Source: Siphonodentalium dalli (Eukaryota; Mollusca; Scaphopoda; Gadilida; Siphonodentaliidae). From it: 64,000 bases of DNA. Below the pieces are notes generated by a model that was given only the letters and a program-made list of their open reading frames with translations, searched no databases and was not told where the DNA came from. Made by a program: the position numbers and the translations under genes. Shown in pieces: positions 50,201 through 53,612 of the stretch; position 1 is the first letter of the stretch; the number at the start of each line of letters is the position of its first letter. The stretch is from assembly GCA_032622095.1 (NCBI GenBank), contig CP136069.1:50206760-50270759 (forward strand), in the 5' to 3' direction.

Positions 50201-53200
50201 TTCAGAGAAATGGGTGGGAGGGCAAATTTTGTTTTTATTTTATTCTTCCTAACATAAATGGTAATGGACAGTTCTAGATATTTAAACAGTATCCTATCTT
50301 ACAGAAGTTATATGATACAAGGTGATTTTGATTGTCCAGTTTCATCAAAATATACTGATTAATGGGTCATTGAAATGTAATTTGACGATTAAGGCATAGA
50401 AAAAAGTTTACATGTAAAAAGATATCCAAATAAAAAACAAAATTGAGGAGGGGACTAATATAGGGTCAGGAGGGGGTGTAAATCTAGCTATTTTTTTATA
50501 TTGGCCCTATGTTACAATAAAGATCACCTGGCAACATTTCCTGAAAACAGATAGCAAACTCAAGGAGTTGGCTCTACAGTAATGCCCTAAATAATCGACT
50601 CCTTAACCACAGCAGAATTATGGGTAACTTTTCAGGATTTAGTTTGAAATATGGCTTGTTGCCATTCATCGGAAAGCTCTAACCACAGCAGAATTATGGG
50701 TAACTTTTCAGGATCTAGTCGGAAATATGGCTTGTTGCCATTGATCGGAAAGCTCTCAGTGAGAGCTTTCCTATGAATGGCAACAAGCCATATTTCCAAC
50801 TAAATCCTGAAAAGTTACCCATAATTCTGCTGTGGTTAAGGAGTTGATTATTTAGGGCATTACTGTAATTGACAGAGAAACTGACACAACGTTTTGTTAC
50901 ACTCCCACATGCATTCACACTGTGGAACATTAATGAATCACATTGATTGGTTGAAATTACGACACATGACATCACACTCTGACCCTTACTTGCTTCCGTT
51001 TTTGGGTAGATGCAACTTGCAATGTGAATAATGTTGGAAATGGGTGCTTAATTCCCTTTTATCTGCCAGTTGACTCAGTAATGTTGATTTTGTTGTGTTC
51101 CATAGAGTATTGATGCCAGTTGCACGGTGGGGAATCACATGGTTTCGAGGTTGATGGGTACCACGCATTCAAAATATGCAAACGCACAAAAACATAATGT
51201 ATGTGGAACTCATACACAACATAGCTTTTTGACTGCTACGAGCATATGCTAGATTATTTTAAAAACAAGTTGATACCTTATTTGTTCGGAAATACCCAGT
51301 AGTGTTCTATAACATTCTGACCAAAGTTGCCAGTCGGAGGTCCTTGGAATAATCAAGTGCATACACCTTGGAGAATCCTTCGACTGACAACTTTGGTCAT
51401 AATGTTAGAGCAAACAACTGTGAGTTTGGTCACAAATGGGGTATCAGCTAGACTGTTTGAAAAATAATATAGCATATGCTCACAGCCGCAAAAATACTAC
51501 ATGTATGTGATATATCAATATCCTAGTTTAATATCTTTTTCCTAGTTTCTGGTCGTGTTTTCGATCGCCTCGGCCATTTTGGATGCGTGATACTCATCAA
51601 CTCGAAACCAAGTTGGTCTGACATTTTTATGTGTGGAACCCTTTCACCTTCCACACAAATCTAGAGTGTGTCATTGTTTACCGATCATATCTCAGTAAAT
51701 TGCAAATGTTTGCTTCAAAGTAAGTAATGATCAATTTATTGCTTTTTTTTATAATAAAAGATGCCAAACAATAACTTCAGGCTTATCTCCAAATTGTTAC
51801 CAAAAGAGACGGCTGCGATGATAACTGACTTGACCTGTAACAATGAAGCTTTCCACAGAGGCCACACCCACAGCGGTAGTAGCGCCCACTGGTAATAAGA
51901 CTTTATCCATATAAATATTGTCTGTTACCCATGATCAACTTTCGAAGTGAACACATCAGCATTTGCCCTTATGTTAACTAGCAGAAACAGACTAATGTAT
52001 ATGAGTCGTGCAAATTTTGATCTATTTAACAATTTGATTTAAAAATAATTATTTAAATTCATTTTTACTTCTTTTTTTTTAGATTGATCTCTGATCTGCT
52101 GTTGAACAATAAAATAATTAATTATTAATTTTATAAATTTTTTTCTAAGATGGTAATTTAATTTTTAGATTGAAACTTAAAAAAAAAAAATCTTTTTGCT
52201 TAGGCATTTGCCTCGGTTCAGCCGATAGCGACAGTAATTAACAGGGTTGGAGGGGTATATCTGGAAAAATTAGCAAATGACTGATAATACAAATAACTAA
52301 TGGCCAGTGTTAATTGAATACAAGTACCTGCACCAAGACACAGACAGGCTCTGGTATTTTAGGTTGACATGCACACATACATATATAGAGTATAAGGTTA
52401 CATTTCAAGGCTTAAAATCTGACGAGAGTCACAATCATGATTCTTAGTTTGATTCTCGTTGAAAGCAGCTGATTTGCTATATAATAATAATGACCAGTTT
52501 TATGTACCGATTAACCAATTACTTGCTCTACTAGTAACATGCTTGGTACATATTACCCCAGTCAGTGTGTACAAGCCAACCAATGAATCAGCTGAGGCCA
52601 TTGCAGGCGCTGCTCTAGTTTGATCAGAACATGCTCTGATACTCATCAGTATGACAAGCTGACTGGTAGTCGTTTAACACATGAGTGATGTGAAGCTGAC
52701 ACAGTACGAGTGACCTTGCTCATGGGTCACAACTTGGCATCGGTTTTGAAATAGCGAGCAATCCGACAATTGCACATCACTCAAAGCAGCCAAGCCACTG
52801 CTGTGTGAAGACTCAATGACCGGTGACACGCTGCAAACCCATATCGATGTGTTTACAGTGAAAAAAGTCCAAAAAAGCTAACCACTGGACCATGGAGCTC
52901 CACACTATATTTTATTTCTCCCAAACATTTTGGATTTTAAAGCCTGCAATTGGAGGGAAGACTATAATATACTGGTACCTGTTGCATTGCCAATATACAC
53001 ATAGTTCGGATAACCCAGTCTGCCTGATCTGTCACGAATCTCTTTTAATCTGTCTCTTTTCTTCACATCTTTCTTTCGATTCCTTCTCAGGATCGCAGCT
53101 ATAAAACTGAAGAGCGCAAACCCTAAACTGACACTGAGTAACGTTATCTTCTGTGGCCTTGTTAAAGATAGATGTGGAAAGGAAAAGCTGCTGTACAATT

Positions 53201-53225
53201 TGTTGAACTGTATAGTTGGAAACAT
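10356..53225 (-). CDS. MIGA: Mitoguardin (MIGA/FAM73), 12 coding exons, 512 aa
   Basis: Joined exons (minus strand, in order): 53225-52979, 49022-48855, 47343-47252, 41812-41597, 37437-37325, 33985-33913, 32262-32176, 28952-28854, 22761-22627, 15943-15890, 12024-11908, 10493-10356. They total 1,539 nt with every phase matching and GT-AG borders throughout. The product resembles vertebrate MIGA1/MIGA2 from end to end: an N-terminal membrane helix (about residues 27-46) followed by basic residues, a Ser-rich linker, a short helical exon containing HWEDAI, the LESLLDLSYRMQ helix, a FFAT-like acidic/Phe segment (about 228-241), then the C-terminal domain with CRTLR, FLAKLYGIRL, DFILMDAFDDLDNPP, WSVLKAKRRML, FIHHFYDVSEHT and VRYTTVDDLTADIL. 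Mitoguardins sit in the outer mitochondrial membrane, act in mitochondrial fusion and lipid metabolism, and bind ER VAP proteins through a FFAT motif. At 512 residues it is somewhat shorter than vertebrate paralogues (about 600), mainly in the linker. Identification is from remembered family sequence, not a search. Expression is not shown. Confidence 0.95.
10600..10807 (+). pseudogene. Non-LTR retrotransposon reverse-transcriptase C-terminal fragment
   Basis: An open frame ends NNWNSLPEHLVSAGSVNDFK then SILNDQW, the signature of the extreme C-terminus of many invertebrate non-LTR reverse transcriptases (typically WNSLPE, then V/NSFK..LD..W). It stops at TGA 10805-10807. No upstream polymerase domain is present, so this is a 5'-truncated copy. 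It lies in intron 11, 107 nt from exon 12, antisense to the host gene. The clade cannot be assigned from 60 residues. Confidence 0.7.
11051..11449. mobile_element. Family C copy C1 (TTAA, two hairpins)
   Basis: TTAACCCTTTACCCAACAAA to GTTGGGTAAAGGGTTAA. Two palindromes of the form GCATTCTCTTATATATGCGA, GTCGACCATAGGTCGCC and complement, separated by a T-rich linker. Shares the hairpin core with family B but has different ends. Confidence 0.85.
11908..12024 (-). CDS. MIGA: MIGA exon 11: residues 429-467
   Basis: Acceptor TTTTATTCAG; donor TTTAAG|GTATGC; phase 0 at both ends, 39 codons. Contains GFIHHFYDVSEHTTPVLAWG and FLGPESDIKTLCLDFK, matching vertebrate GFISHFYSVSEHVSPVLAFG. The 68-bp tandem array stops 57 nt upstream of the acceptor. 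Confidence 0.95.
12082..14665 (+). repeat. 68-bp tandem array (about 35 units) inside a family-F element
   Basis: Units of about 68 bp, consensus start TAACCCTTTCTATACTAAAG, then CATCATTGATGAGTAGTTAT and AAATGTTCAGATAATAAGTT, run from 12082 to about 14485. The unit is the left end of the dispersed family-F element. The last unit continues into that element's single-copy right part (CAACAG..., GGGATCCTTCTCAACATT..., GAATGCATTTAGCATAGAAA) to about 14665. Variant units show a higher-order period: the AAAATATG insertion variant at about 12441 recurs at 13198 and 13479, and the CCGACG variant at 12718 recurs at 13756, both 1,038 bp apart. It lies in intron 10, 57 nt from the exon 11 acceptor. Confidence 0.92.
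14690..15525 (+). repeat. Modular repeat U with terminal hairpin
   Basis: Ends in GGACGGATGCACGGACGG-type simple sequence and a hairpin TATACCCCCCATTTTCTTCG, GTGGGGGTATA. Upstream blocks are only loosely repetitive. The overlapping frames here are short and have no protein similarity I recognise. Confidence 0.6.
15635..15782 (+). mobile_element. Family B copy B3, right-truncated
   Basis: TTAACCATTTCATGATGGGA, first hairpin, linker AAGGTCAAGGTAAATATTGT, then broken. Confidence 0.8.
15890..15943 (-). CDS. MIGA: MIGA exon 10: 18 codons, residues 411-428
   Basis: Acceptor AATCTTCAG; donor TTGAAG|GTGAGT. A 54-nt exon in phase 0 encoding ALSTAVWSVLKAKRRMLK, matching vertebrate ALATACWSVLKAKRRLLM. 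It is separated from exon 9 by the intron that holds the 5.7-kb transposon at 16365-22050. Confidence 0.96.
16030..16205. mobile_element. Short TIR element, 176 bp
   Basis: CACATATTCTCAAAATAAGT plus GTCC at the left and its exact complement at the right. No target duplication is evident. Confidence 0.65.
17137..17200. repeat. (CT)n microsatellite
   Basis: About 30 CT dinucleotides with two CC interruptions, inside the 16365-22050 element. The Arg-Glu and Leu-Ser frames across it are artefacts. Confidence 0.95.
18690..18976 (-). pseudogene. Decayed THAP zinc-finger domain
   Basis: Starting at ATG 18976 the frame reads MPNKCSVFGCGRYSDSQLGI, then LHSFPND, IWW, and after three stops in the same frame ICSVHFEKMCFEHN, YRRQLRGNATPTLN. 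This gives Cys-x4-Cys, about 50 residues, Cys-x2-His, plus the conserved Pro after Phe, the Trp and the terminal AVPTL-like box: the complete C2CH THAP layout. The stops fall between the second and third zinc ligands at about 18790-18822. A tiny intron there is conceivable but no GT-AG pair restores the frame, so decay is more likely. Confidence 0.75.
19601..19690. repeat. Three tandem 29-bp repeats
   Basis: CGATCACATTCGTAGCCAG followed by CTTTTC-type spacer occurs three times in a row inside the 5.7-kb transposon. They could be internal transposase-binding repeats. That is inference only. Confidence 0.7.
22356..22619 (+). mobile_element. Family F copy F3 (complete, TTAA), abutting the exon 9 donor
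   Basis: TTAACCCTTTCGTTACTAAA to GGGAGTAAATTAAGGGTTAA. The terminal TTAA at 22616-22619 begins at intron position +8 of MIGA intron 9. A right-end fragment of the same family lies at 22115-22229. Confidence 0.85.
22627..22761 (-). CDS. MIGA: MIGA exon 9: residues 366-410, most conserved segment
   Basis: Acceptor TCTTGTAG; donor GAAACG|GTAAGA; phase 0 at both ends, 45 codons. Contains FYDILLDFILMDAFDDLDNP and VVQNRWLSNGFKET, nearly residue for residue the vertebrate FDIVLDFILMDAFEDLENPP and LRNRWLSDSFKET. A family-F element starts at intron position +8 on the donor side, and a foldback-A fragment begins about 14 nt before the acceptor. Confidence 0.96.
22776..22909. mobile_element. Family A fragment A5 next to exon 9
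   Basis: Left arm AATGCCGTAAATATTCGACT and the start of the right arm up to CAATGAATGGCAACAAG, where it is fused to a fragment of modular family Q. Begins about 14 nt before the exon 9 acceptor. Confidence 0.75.
23340..23810 (+). repeat. Modular repeat I, about 2.5 units of ~180 bp
   Basis: Units begin GGGGCATAACTCTGGTAAAA and contain GGCGGACGGAAC, AAGTTATCATCCGGACAACA and TCTAAGTCAAATTACGTCAA. Confidence 0.85.
24434..25075 (+). repeat. Modular repeat I, two further arrays with GACGG/GACAG tracts
   Basis: First ends in ACAGACGGACAGACAGACAG then CCATACTATGGTATGG. Second ends in GGACGGACGGACGCCCGCCC then a hairpin CGGCCTTTTTTTCAAAAGGGCG. Confidence 0.82.
25100..26099. other. Intron 8 interior, mostly single-copy in this window
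   Basis: No frame or family recognised apart from the dispersed 15-mers at 25273 and 25297. Confidence 0.55.
26100..26400 (+). repeat. Modular repeat I, diverged unit
   Basis: AAAGGGCCATAACTCTGGTA, GGAATGAAGTTATCATCAAA, ATCCAGAAACC. Confidence 0.6.
27456..28045 (+). repeat. Modular repeat I variant, about four units, GGAC tract and hairpin
   Basis: Units carry CTAAGTCGAAAAAGGGG, ATAACTCCAC, CGGACAGACGTCATAATCGC and AGGTGCACAGGTTCCCATGG. Ends GACGGACGGACGATGGACGG and a hairpin TATACCCCCCCCTAACTTCG, TTGTGGGGGGTATA. Confidence 0.85.
28576..28700. mobile_element. Family J fragment J3
   Basis: TTAAAGATGCATAATCCGAT, TTACTATTTATTTGGATTTG, GGGGTAAAAAATATTTGATT: one arm only. Confidence 0.65.
28854..28952 (-). 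CDS. MIGA: MIGA exon 8: residues 333-365
   Basis: Acceptor CTCTTTTCAG; donor AGAGGG|GTCAGT; phase 0 at both ends, 33 codons. Translates to DSDEFYSAFDTLIDFISKGE then NWPQMEEELRCRG, matching vertebrate FLESYEEMLSYALRPETW and LELEGRG. The donor GTCAGT is the weakest of the series. Confidence 0.9.
29144..29563. mobile_element. Family D copy D5
   Basis: CAAGTCTGGATATAGTGTGT to TACATTCAGACTTG. Flanking octamers CTTCCAAT and GTTCCAAC agree at 6 of 8 positions. Confidence 0.78.
29564..30697. other. Intron 7 interior, nothing recognised
   Basis: AT-rich, with TTAATTAGC-type dyads near 30010 and only short frames. Confidence 0.55.
30698..30889. mobile_element. Family A copy A6
   Basis: CAGCAATGCCCTAAATAATC to GGGCATTACTG, with the inner part of the left arm shortened (CTTGTTGCTGAGAGC). 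Confidence 0.85.
30909..31139 (+). other. Coding-like GC-rich island, unrecognised
   Basis: A 76-codon plus-strand frame (no near-5' Met; contains SVAEMKRCCEEDLRQAKSCE and VIQKVTKDFEKKMNN) has a charged helical composition and higher GC than its surroundings. On the minus strand the same DNA shows an acceptor TTACAG (31051) and donor AG|GTATTG (30945) bounding a 105-nt segment open in one frame. That frame does not fit MIGA phase 0 between exons 8 and 7. It may be a fragment of another gene, a retrocopy, or chance. Confidence 0.25.
31425..31625. mobile_element. Family B copy B4
   Basis: TTAACCCTTTCATGACTAGA left end, one full hairpin and part of a second, ending GCAGCTCCCGTCAC without the terminal TTAA. 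Confidence 0.78.
31683..31946 (+). mobile_element. Family B copy B5
   Basis: Left end TATAACCCATTGATGACAGG, two hairpins, right end CTCCAGTCTTGAAAGGGTTAA. Only about 60 nt from B4. Confidence 0.8.
31950..32110 (+). mobile_element. Possible Helitron-type end
   Basis: ATCTATATATATAAAAGAGT followed by CTGTCTGTCTGTCTG resembles 5' ends of some animal Helitrons. A small hairpin GTGC-GCAAA-GCAC lies 120 nt on. No CTRR end or helicase is seen. Confidence 0.25.
32176..32262 (-). CDS. MIGA: MIGA exon 7: residues 304-332
   Basis: Acceptor GATTTCAG; donor GAAAGG|GTGAGT; phase 0 at both ends. Translates to EIFQCPKHKNYFVKMGRQLL then GNLLIKAER, aligning with vertebrate LEDKSNQLFFGKVGRQMV and the following MTKAEKS. 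Confidence 0.92.
32660..32924 (+). mobile_element. Family B copy B6
   Basis: TTAACCCTTTAATGATGGGA, two hairpins, right end CTCCAGTCATGGAAGGGTCAA with the last TTAA mutated. Confidence 0.82.
32978..33290. mobile_element. Family D fragment D6
   Basis: AGGCCTAAAATAGGGTGCTG, half of the first module and the middle region (CCATTGGGTACCTCGATTAT). The right module is missing. Confidence 0.6.
33325..33804. mobile_element. Family J copy J1 (TTAA)
   Basis: TTAA, then AGGTACTCAATCCGA... and inverted ...TCGGATTGAGTACCT, then TTAA. Both arms carry GGGGGTAAAAAATATTTGAT-like blocks. Confidence 0.82.
33913..33985 (-). CDS. MIGA: MIGA exon 6: residues 279-303
   Basis: Acceptor ATTTGTAG; donor CTCCAG|GTAAGG. 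One base completes Arg279, then TVMANCLSDTEFLAKLYGIRLSLQ in two stretches, matching vertebrate RTELLGCYSDQDFLAKLHCVRQ. The first 40 nt of this exon and its acceptor recur twice further upstream in the intron at 34403-34554. Confidence 0.93.
34403..34554 (-). pseudogene. Two tandem partial copies of MIGA exon 6 with acceptor
   Basis: Two units spaced about 86 nt apart (34403-34469 and 34489-34554) repeat the acceptor and first 40 nt of exon 6. Both keep the TTTGTAG acceptor and the frame encoding MANCLSD (TVMANCLSDIEF in the right copy, TFMANCLSDTRF in the left), then diverge before any donor of normal strength. They lie in intron 5, upstream of the true exon in transcript sense, and look like exon debris from local duplication. 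Use as pseudo-exons is possible but unlikely without a donor. Confidence 0.75.
34570..35097. mobile_element. Family Z foldback element (TTAA)
   Basis: AGGGACCCAAGGC... and inverted ...TTAAGTCCCT, flanked by TTAA. Arms share CATTGTTATGTAAAC / GTTTGCATAACAATGG and GTCTGTAAAACA / TTGTTTTACAGA blocks. Related copies: 38500-38935 and 54365-54625. Confidence 0.7.
35098..35813. mobile_element. Family R element (TTAA)
   Basis: TTAACCCTTTGAACCCTGAC to CTAGGGTTCAAAGGGTTAA. Its left TTAA is shared with the right end of the family-Z element. Internal CAAAGTAGA/GACGCA repeats give a 135-codon frame with no recognisable protein features. Confidence 0.78.
35862..36256. mobile_element. Family D copy D7, diverged
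   Basis: TGCCAGAAATTTGCAGAATG, middle in the opposite orientation to D1 (ATTGAGGTGACCAATGGGTG), second module, end CAGCACAATATTTTCAGGCC. Confidence 0.68.
36269..36452. mobile_element. Family A copy A7
   Basis: Diverged left end, then the standard arm AGAATTATGGGTAACTTTTC, loop shortened on the right arm, right end TATGGTATTACTG. Confidence 0.75.
36778..37208. mobile_element. Family J copy J2 (TTAA)
   Basis: AGGTACTCAATCCGATCCGA to TAATCGGATTATGCATCT, flanked by TTAA. Ends about 115 nt from the exon 5 donor. Confidence 0.75.
37325..37437 (-). CDS. MIGA: MIGA exon 5: residues 242-278
   Basis: Acceptor CTTGTTACAG; donor CTCAG|GTATGG; leaves in phase 2. Translates to LANLADLDSHRELFKHLALY followed by EAGLLELKFGNIHCRTL. 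It aligns with the vertebrate YEEALQLVKEGRVPCRTLR stretch at the start of the conserved C-terminal domain. Foldback element A8 begins 34 nt upstream of the acceptor. Confidence 0.92.
37438..38015 (+). repeat. Family N copy 1, beside exon 5
   Basis: GGATAGACATTTATCACATA, interrupted by A8, then TAGCCCCTAAACCCGGCTTC, GTATTATCGG, AATATAATTATGATATTCAA and GACAAAATTGTT-type sequence (inverted) to CTTGTAGGTGTCTTTACTTC. Reverse complement of 47640-48830. Confidence 0.75.
37472..37730. mobile_element. Family A copy A8 with internal arm duplication
   Basis: CAGTAATGCCCTAATTAATC to GGGCATTACTG. The inner half of the left arm (GATTTAGTCGGAAATATGGC to GGAAAGCTCTC) is present twice, giving an asymmetric hairpin. 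It was inserted into the segment shared with 47640-48830, where the unoccupied site can be seen. Confidence 0.85.
38307..38492. mobile_element. Family A copy A9
   Basis: CAGTAATGCCCAAAGTAATC left end. Both arms present but the loop-proximal AAAGCTCTC part is missing, so the arms meet at CCATTCATCATGAATGG. Confidence 0.85.
38500..38935. mobile_element. Family Z copy, diverged
   Basis: GGGTTCATGCGAAATAACAT through GTCTGTAAAACAACTATCAT to CAATGGTTTCAACACGCAAA. Matches both arms of the 34570-35097 element but terminal TTAA is not clear. Confidence 0.6.
39153..40097. mobile_element. hAT-like element, TSD GTTATCC(C)
   Basis: Inverted ends CAGGGTTTCCGCTA and TAGCGGAAACCCTG, with subterminal GGCCGTCAAGGGG on both sides. 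GTTATCCC stands on both flanks (39146-39153, 40098-40105), 7 or 8 bp depending on the shared C. Contains three 40-bp tandem units at 39477-39600. Confidence 0.8.
39477..39600. repeat. Three tandem 40-bp repeats
   Basis: AGATATTTCGGATGCATAAC then GTATCGGAATATATTTTAGC, three times with one substitution, inside the 39153-40097 element. Confidence 0.92.
40219..41270. mobile_element. Family D copy D8, interrupted by a hAT-like element
   Basis: CAAGCCTTGAAATAGTGTGT to TATCCAGGCTTG. The second module is split between 40555 and 41194 by the inserted element. Confidence 0.78.
40556..41193. mobile_element. hAT-like element within D8
   Basis: Inverted ends TAGTGCTGGGCGATATT and, from the right, TAGTGCTGGGCAGTATTTTG. 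Flanking octamers TCGTAGGG and CCGAACGG agree at 5 of 8, as expected of an old insertion. A half copy of a similar end is at 19712. Confidence 0.68.
41309..41428. mobile_element. Family D fragment D9
   Basis: CAAGCCTTGAAATAGTGTGC and the first foldback module, fused to B7. Confidence 0.75.
41429..41587 (-). mobile_element. Family B copy B7, truncated, next to exon 4
   Basis: Joined directly to a truncated family-D unit at 41428. Ends GCTGCACCAGCACATGGTTAA at 41587, ten nt inside the intron from the exon 4 donor. Confidence 0.78.
41597..41812 (-). CDS. MIGA: MIGA exon 4: helical segment and FFAT-like motif, residues 170-241
   Basis: Acceptor TATTTCAG; donor GTTGAT|GTAAGT; phase 0 at both ends, 72 codons. 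Opens with LQHRLESLLDLSYRMQDKY, matching the vertebrate KLESLLHRAYHLQEEF helix, and closes with DSMSDQDSFASCVD, corresponding to the vertebrate EDSFFSATE region that contains the VAP-binding FFAT motif. The core DSFASCVD keeps the central Phe and the following small residue but lacks the second aromatic, so VAP binding is an inference. A family-B element starts at intron position +10, and a modular-repeat fragment begins about 10 nt upstream of the acceptor. Confidence 0.93.
41820..42145 (+). repeat. Modular repeat I fragment beside exon 4
   Basis: GAGAGGCCAATCATGATCGG matches GAGAGGCCGATCACGATCGG at about 23784. Ends in GGACAGACAGACAT and CCATACATGG. Confidence 0.6.
42165..42591. mobile_element. 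Family D copy D10
   Basis: CAAGTCTGAGTTTAGTGTAC to ACTAAACTCAGGATTA, flanked by GCTGCAAT and GCTGCTAT (7 of 8 identical). Confidence 0.8.
42806..43194. mobile_element. Family C copy C2, opposite orientation
   Basis: TTAACCCTTTACCCAACAGA to GTTGGGCAAAGGGTTAA. It is the reverse complement of C1 including the unique outer segment GGTTACAGTTATGCC. Confidence 0.85.
43330..44377 (+). repeat. Modular repeat Q, several ~150-300-bp units
   Basis: Repeated blocks AAATCCAAGATGGCTGCTGG, GGCTCCCATCTAGAGGTCAC, GATCGGATGAGGGATGTGGC, ending GGATGCACGGACAGACGATG and CAACCCATGGCAATAGC. The tail CTCAAACTTTACAAAGTAAA continues at 45507 after the hAT-like insertion. A fragment is fused to A5 at 22905-23045. Confidence 0.85.
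44378..45498. mobile_element. hAT-like element, 8-bp TSD GCAATAGC
   Basis: Inverted ends TAGTGATGAGCCGATAATCG and TAGTGATGAGCCGATTGTCA, subterminal AATCGGCCGATTGT blocks, flanked by GCAATAGC at 44370-44377 and 45499-45506. No transposase frame. Confidence 0.88.
45499..45885 (+). repeat. Direct duplication, copy 1
   Basis: CAATAGCTCAAACTTTACAA to GTGACAAAGCCCTTTTATAC, about 390 nt, repeated at 46853-47245. Includes the tail of modular family Q and a family-F scrap (GGGAGAATCCATTTAGGCAA). Confidence 0.85.
45886..46852. other. Intron 3 interior with a weak internal duplication
   Basis: Segments around 46050-46240 and 46455-46620 resemble each other (AATAAAGAGC..., CTATATTAATTT, TGTTxAAGAATAAAAC). 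No coding signal. Confidence 0.5.
46853..47245 (+). repeat. Direct duplication, copy 2, abutting exon 3
   Basis: Same content as 45499-45885 with a 20-nt insertion (CACATCTATTTTGTGAAAT). It ends 7 nt from the exon 3 border, so intron 3 sequence from about position +7 is part of the repeat. Confidence 0.85.
47252..47343 (-). CDS. MIGA: MIGA exon 3: residues 139-169
   Basis: Acceptor TTACTTCAG; donor TTACCT|GTAGGT. Translates to GLQTLQVAITHWEDAIMKLS and then YIDDQPNLALP. It aligns with the vertebrate segment GMELFEEALQKWEQAL. A second possible donor, CTGTAG|GTACAT, lies 4 nt downstream but would put exon 4 out of frame. A duplicated intronic segment (see 46853-47245) comes to within 7 nt of this exon. 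Confidence 0.9.
47440..47645. repeat. GAT-rich low-complexity tract
   Basis: Imperfect GATGAT/AATGAC triplets next to exon 3 in intron 2, giving an acidic Asn/Asp/Met-rich frame of no coding significance. Confidence 0.85.
47640..48830 (-). repeat. Family N copy 2, in intron 2
   Basis: Reverse complement of 37438-38015, expanded by A10 and unrelated sequence. The right end CCGGGTTTAGGGGCTACTAG, TAATTATGTGATAAAATTGG shows the unoccupied A8 site. Confidence 0.75.
48082..48284. mobile_element. Family A copy A10, TA target
   Basis: CAGTAATGCCATAAATAATC to GGGCATTACTG, flanked by TA. The right arm lacks the TATTTCCGACTA stretch. Confidence 0.85.
48855..49022 (-). CDS. MIGA: MIGA exon 2: Ser-rich linker, residues 83-138
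   Basis: Acceptor TTGCAG then ACAATTC; donor TTGG|GTATGT. It enters with two bases completing an Asp codon and leaves in phase 1. The peptide is rich in Ser and Thr (SVSPLSNLSALQKGS, SLRSIDEASVAS) and ends in LQLCEL. This corresponds to the low-complexity Ser-rich region after the membrane helix in vertebrate MIGA proteins. A hAT-like element begins 57 nt upstream of the acceptor. Confidence 0.88.
49079..50184. mobile_element. hAT-like element, 8-bp TSD ATTTACAT/ATGTACAT
   Basis: Inverted ends TAGAGGTGCCACGATTATTG and TAGGGGTGCCATGATTAATC, flanked by octamers differing at one base. Begins 57 nt upstream of the exon 2 acceptor. Confidence 0.82.
50577..50865. mobile_element. Family A copy A11 with internal arm duplication
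   Basis: CAGTAATGCCCTAAATAATC to GGGCATTACTG, flanked by TA. The left arm from AACCACAGCAGAATTATGGG to GGAAAGCTCT occurs twice in tandem. Confidence 0.85.
51185..51510. repeat. Large imperfect palindrome
   Basis: Two arms of about 160 nt. The inner part TAACATTCTGACCAAAGTTG / CAACTTTGGTCATAATGTTA is strongest; AGCATATGCTAGATTATTTT pairs with the segment around 51470. Probably an old foldback element. Confidence 0.7.
51511..52978. other. Intron 1 interior, nothing recognised
   Basis: AT-rich with T-runs near 52070-52190. A less AT-rich stretch at 52550-52860 has no open frame or splice pair that I trust. Confidence 0.5.
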
Positions 53226-53341
53226 TATGTTTTTAAATTAACAGTCTTTTGTTTTCATCCATTGGTACTTTCTAACGCTGCGTTGCAATGAGGTAAAAAT
53301 TGTGATTGGCTGCCCATTTCTGTATAGGAGAGTGTTCTTTT
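52979..53341 (-). CDS. MIGA: MIGA exon 1: 5' UTR end, start codon, residues 1-82
   Basis: The ATG at 53225-53223 is preceded in frame by a TAA five codons upstream, so this is the first available in-frame Met. The coding part ends with GGCAATGCAACAG before GTACCAG (phase 1). Residues 27-46 (ITLLSVSLG... to AAIL) form one hydrophobic helix, followed by RRNRKKDVKKRDR. That is the signal-anchor layout of outer-membrane mitoguardins. Upstream, a pyrimidine-rich tract ending in TTTTTTCAG at about 53342 looks like an acceptor, so this exon also carries about 116 nt of 5' UTR and at least one non-coding exon should lie further upstream. That exon and the promoter were not identified. Confidence 0.9.
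53255..53317 (-). promoter_or_regulatory. Upstream ORF (20 codons) in MIGA 5' UTR
   Basis: Within the 5' UTR part of exon 1 an ATG in the context AGAAATGG opens a 20-codon frame (MGSQSQFL..., ending STNG) closed by TGA 29 nt before the MIGA start. The main ATG has a weaker context (ATAATGT). A complete uORF this close to the main start usually lowers or conditions translation. That role is inferred and depends on the predicted acceptor at about 53342 being used. Confidence 0.5.
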
Positions 53342-53412
53342 CTGAAAAAAGAAATATTAGATAAATAAAATTTTGAAAAGTACAGTCACATGTAAAAATG
53401 AACTTTAATATA

Positions 53413-53612
53413 CAGTGATGCCTTAAATAATCAATTACTTTACCACAGCAGAATTATGGGTAATTTTTCAGGATTTAGTCGGAAATATGGCTGTTGCCAT
53501 TCATCGGATAGCTTTCCGATGAATGGCAACAAGCCATATTTCCAACTAAATCCTGAAAAAATTATCCATAATTCTTCTGTGGTTAAGGAGTCAATAATTT
53601 AGGGCATTACTG
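53413..53612. mobile_element. Family A copy A12, TA target
   Basis: CAGTGATGCCTTAAATAATC to GGGCATTACTG with TA on both sides, 70 nt upstream of the predicted exon 1 acceptor. Confidence 0.85.
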
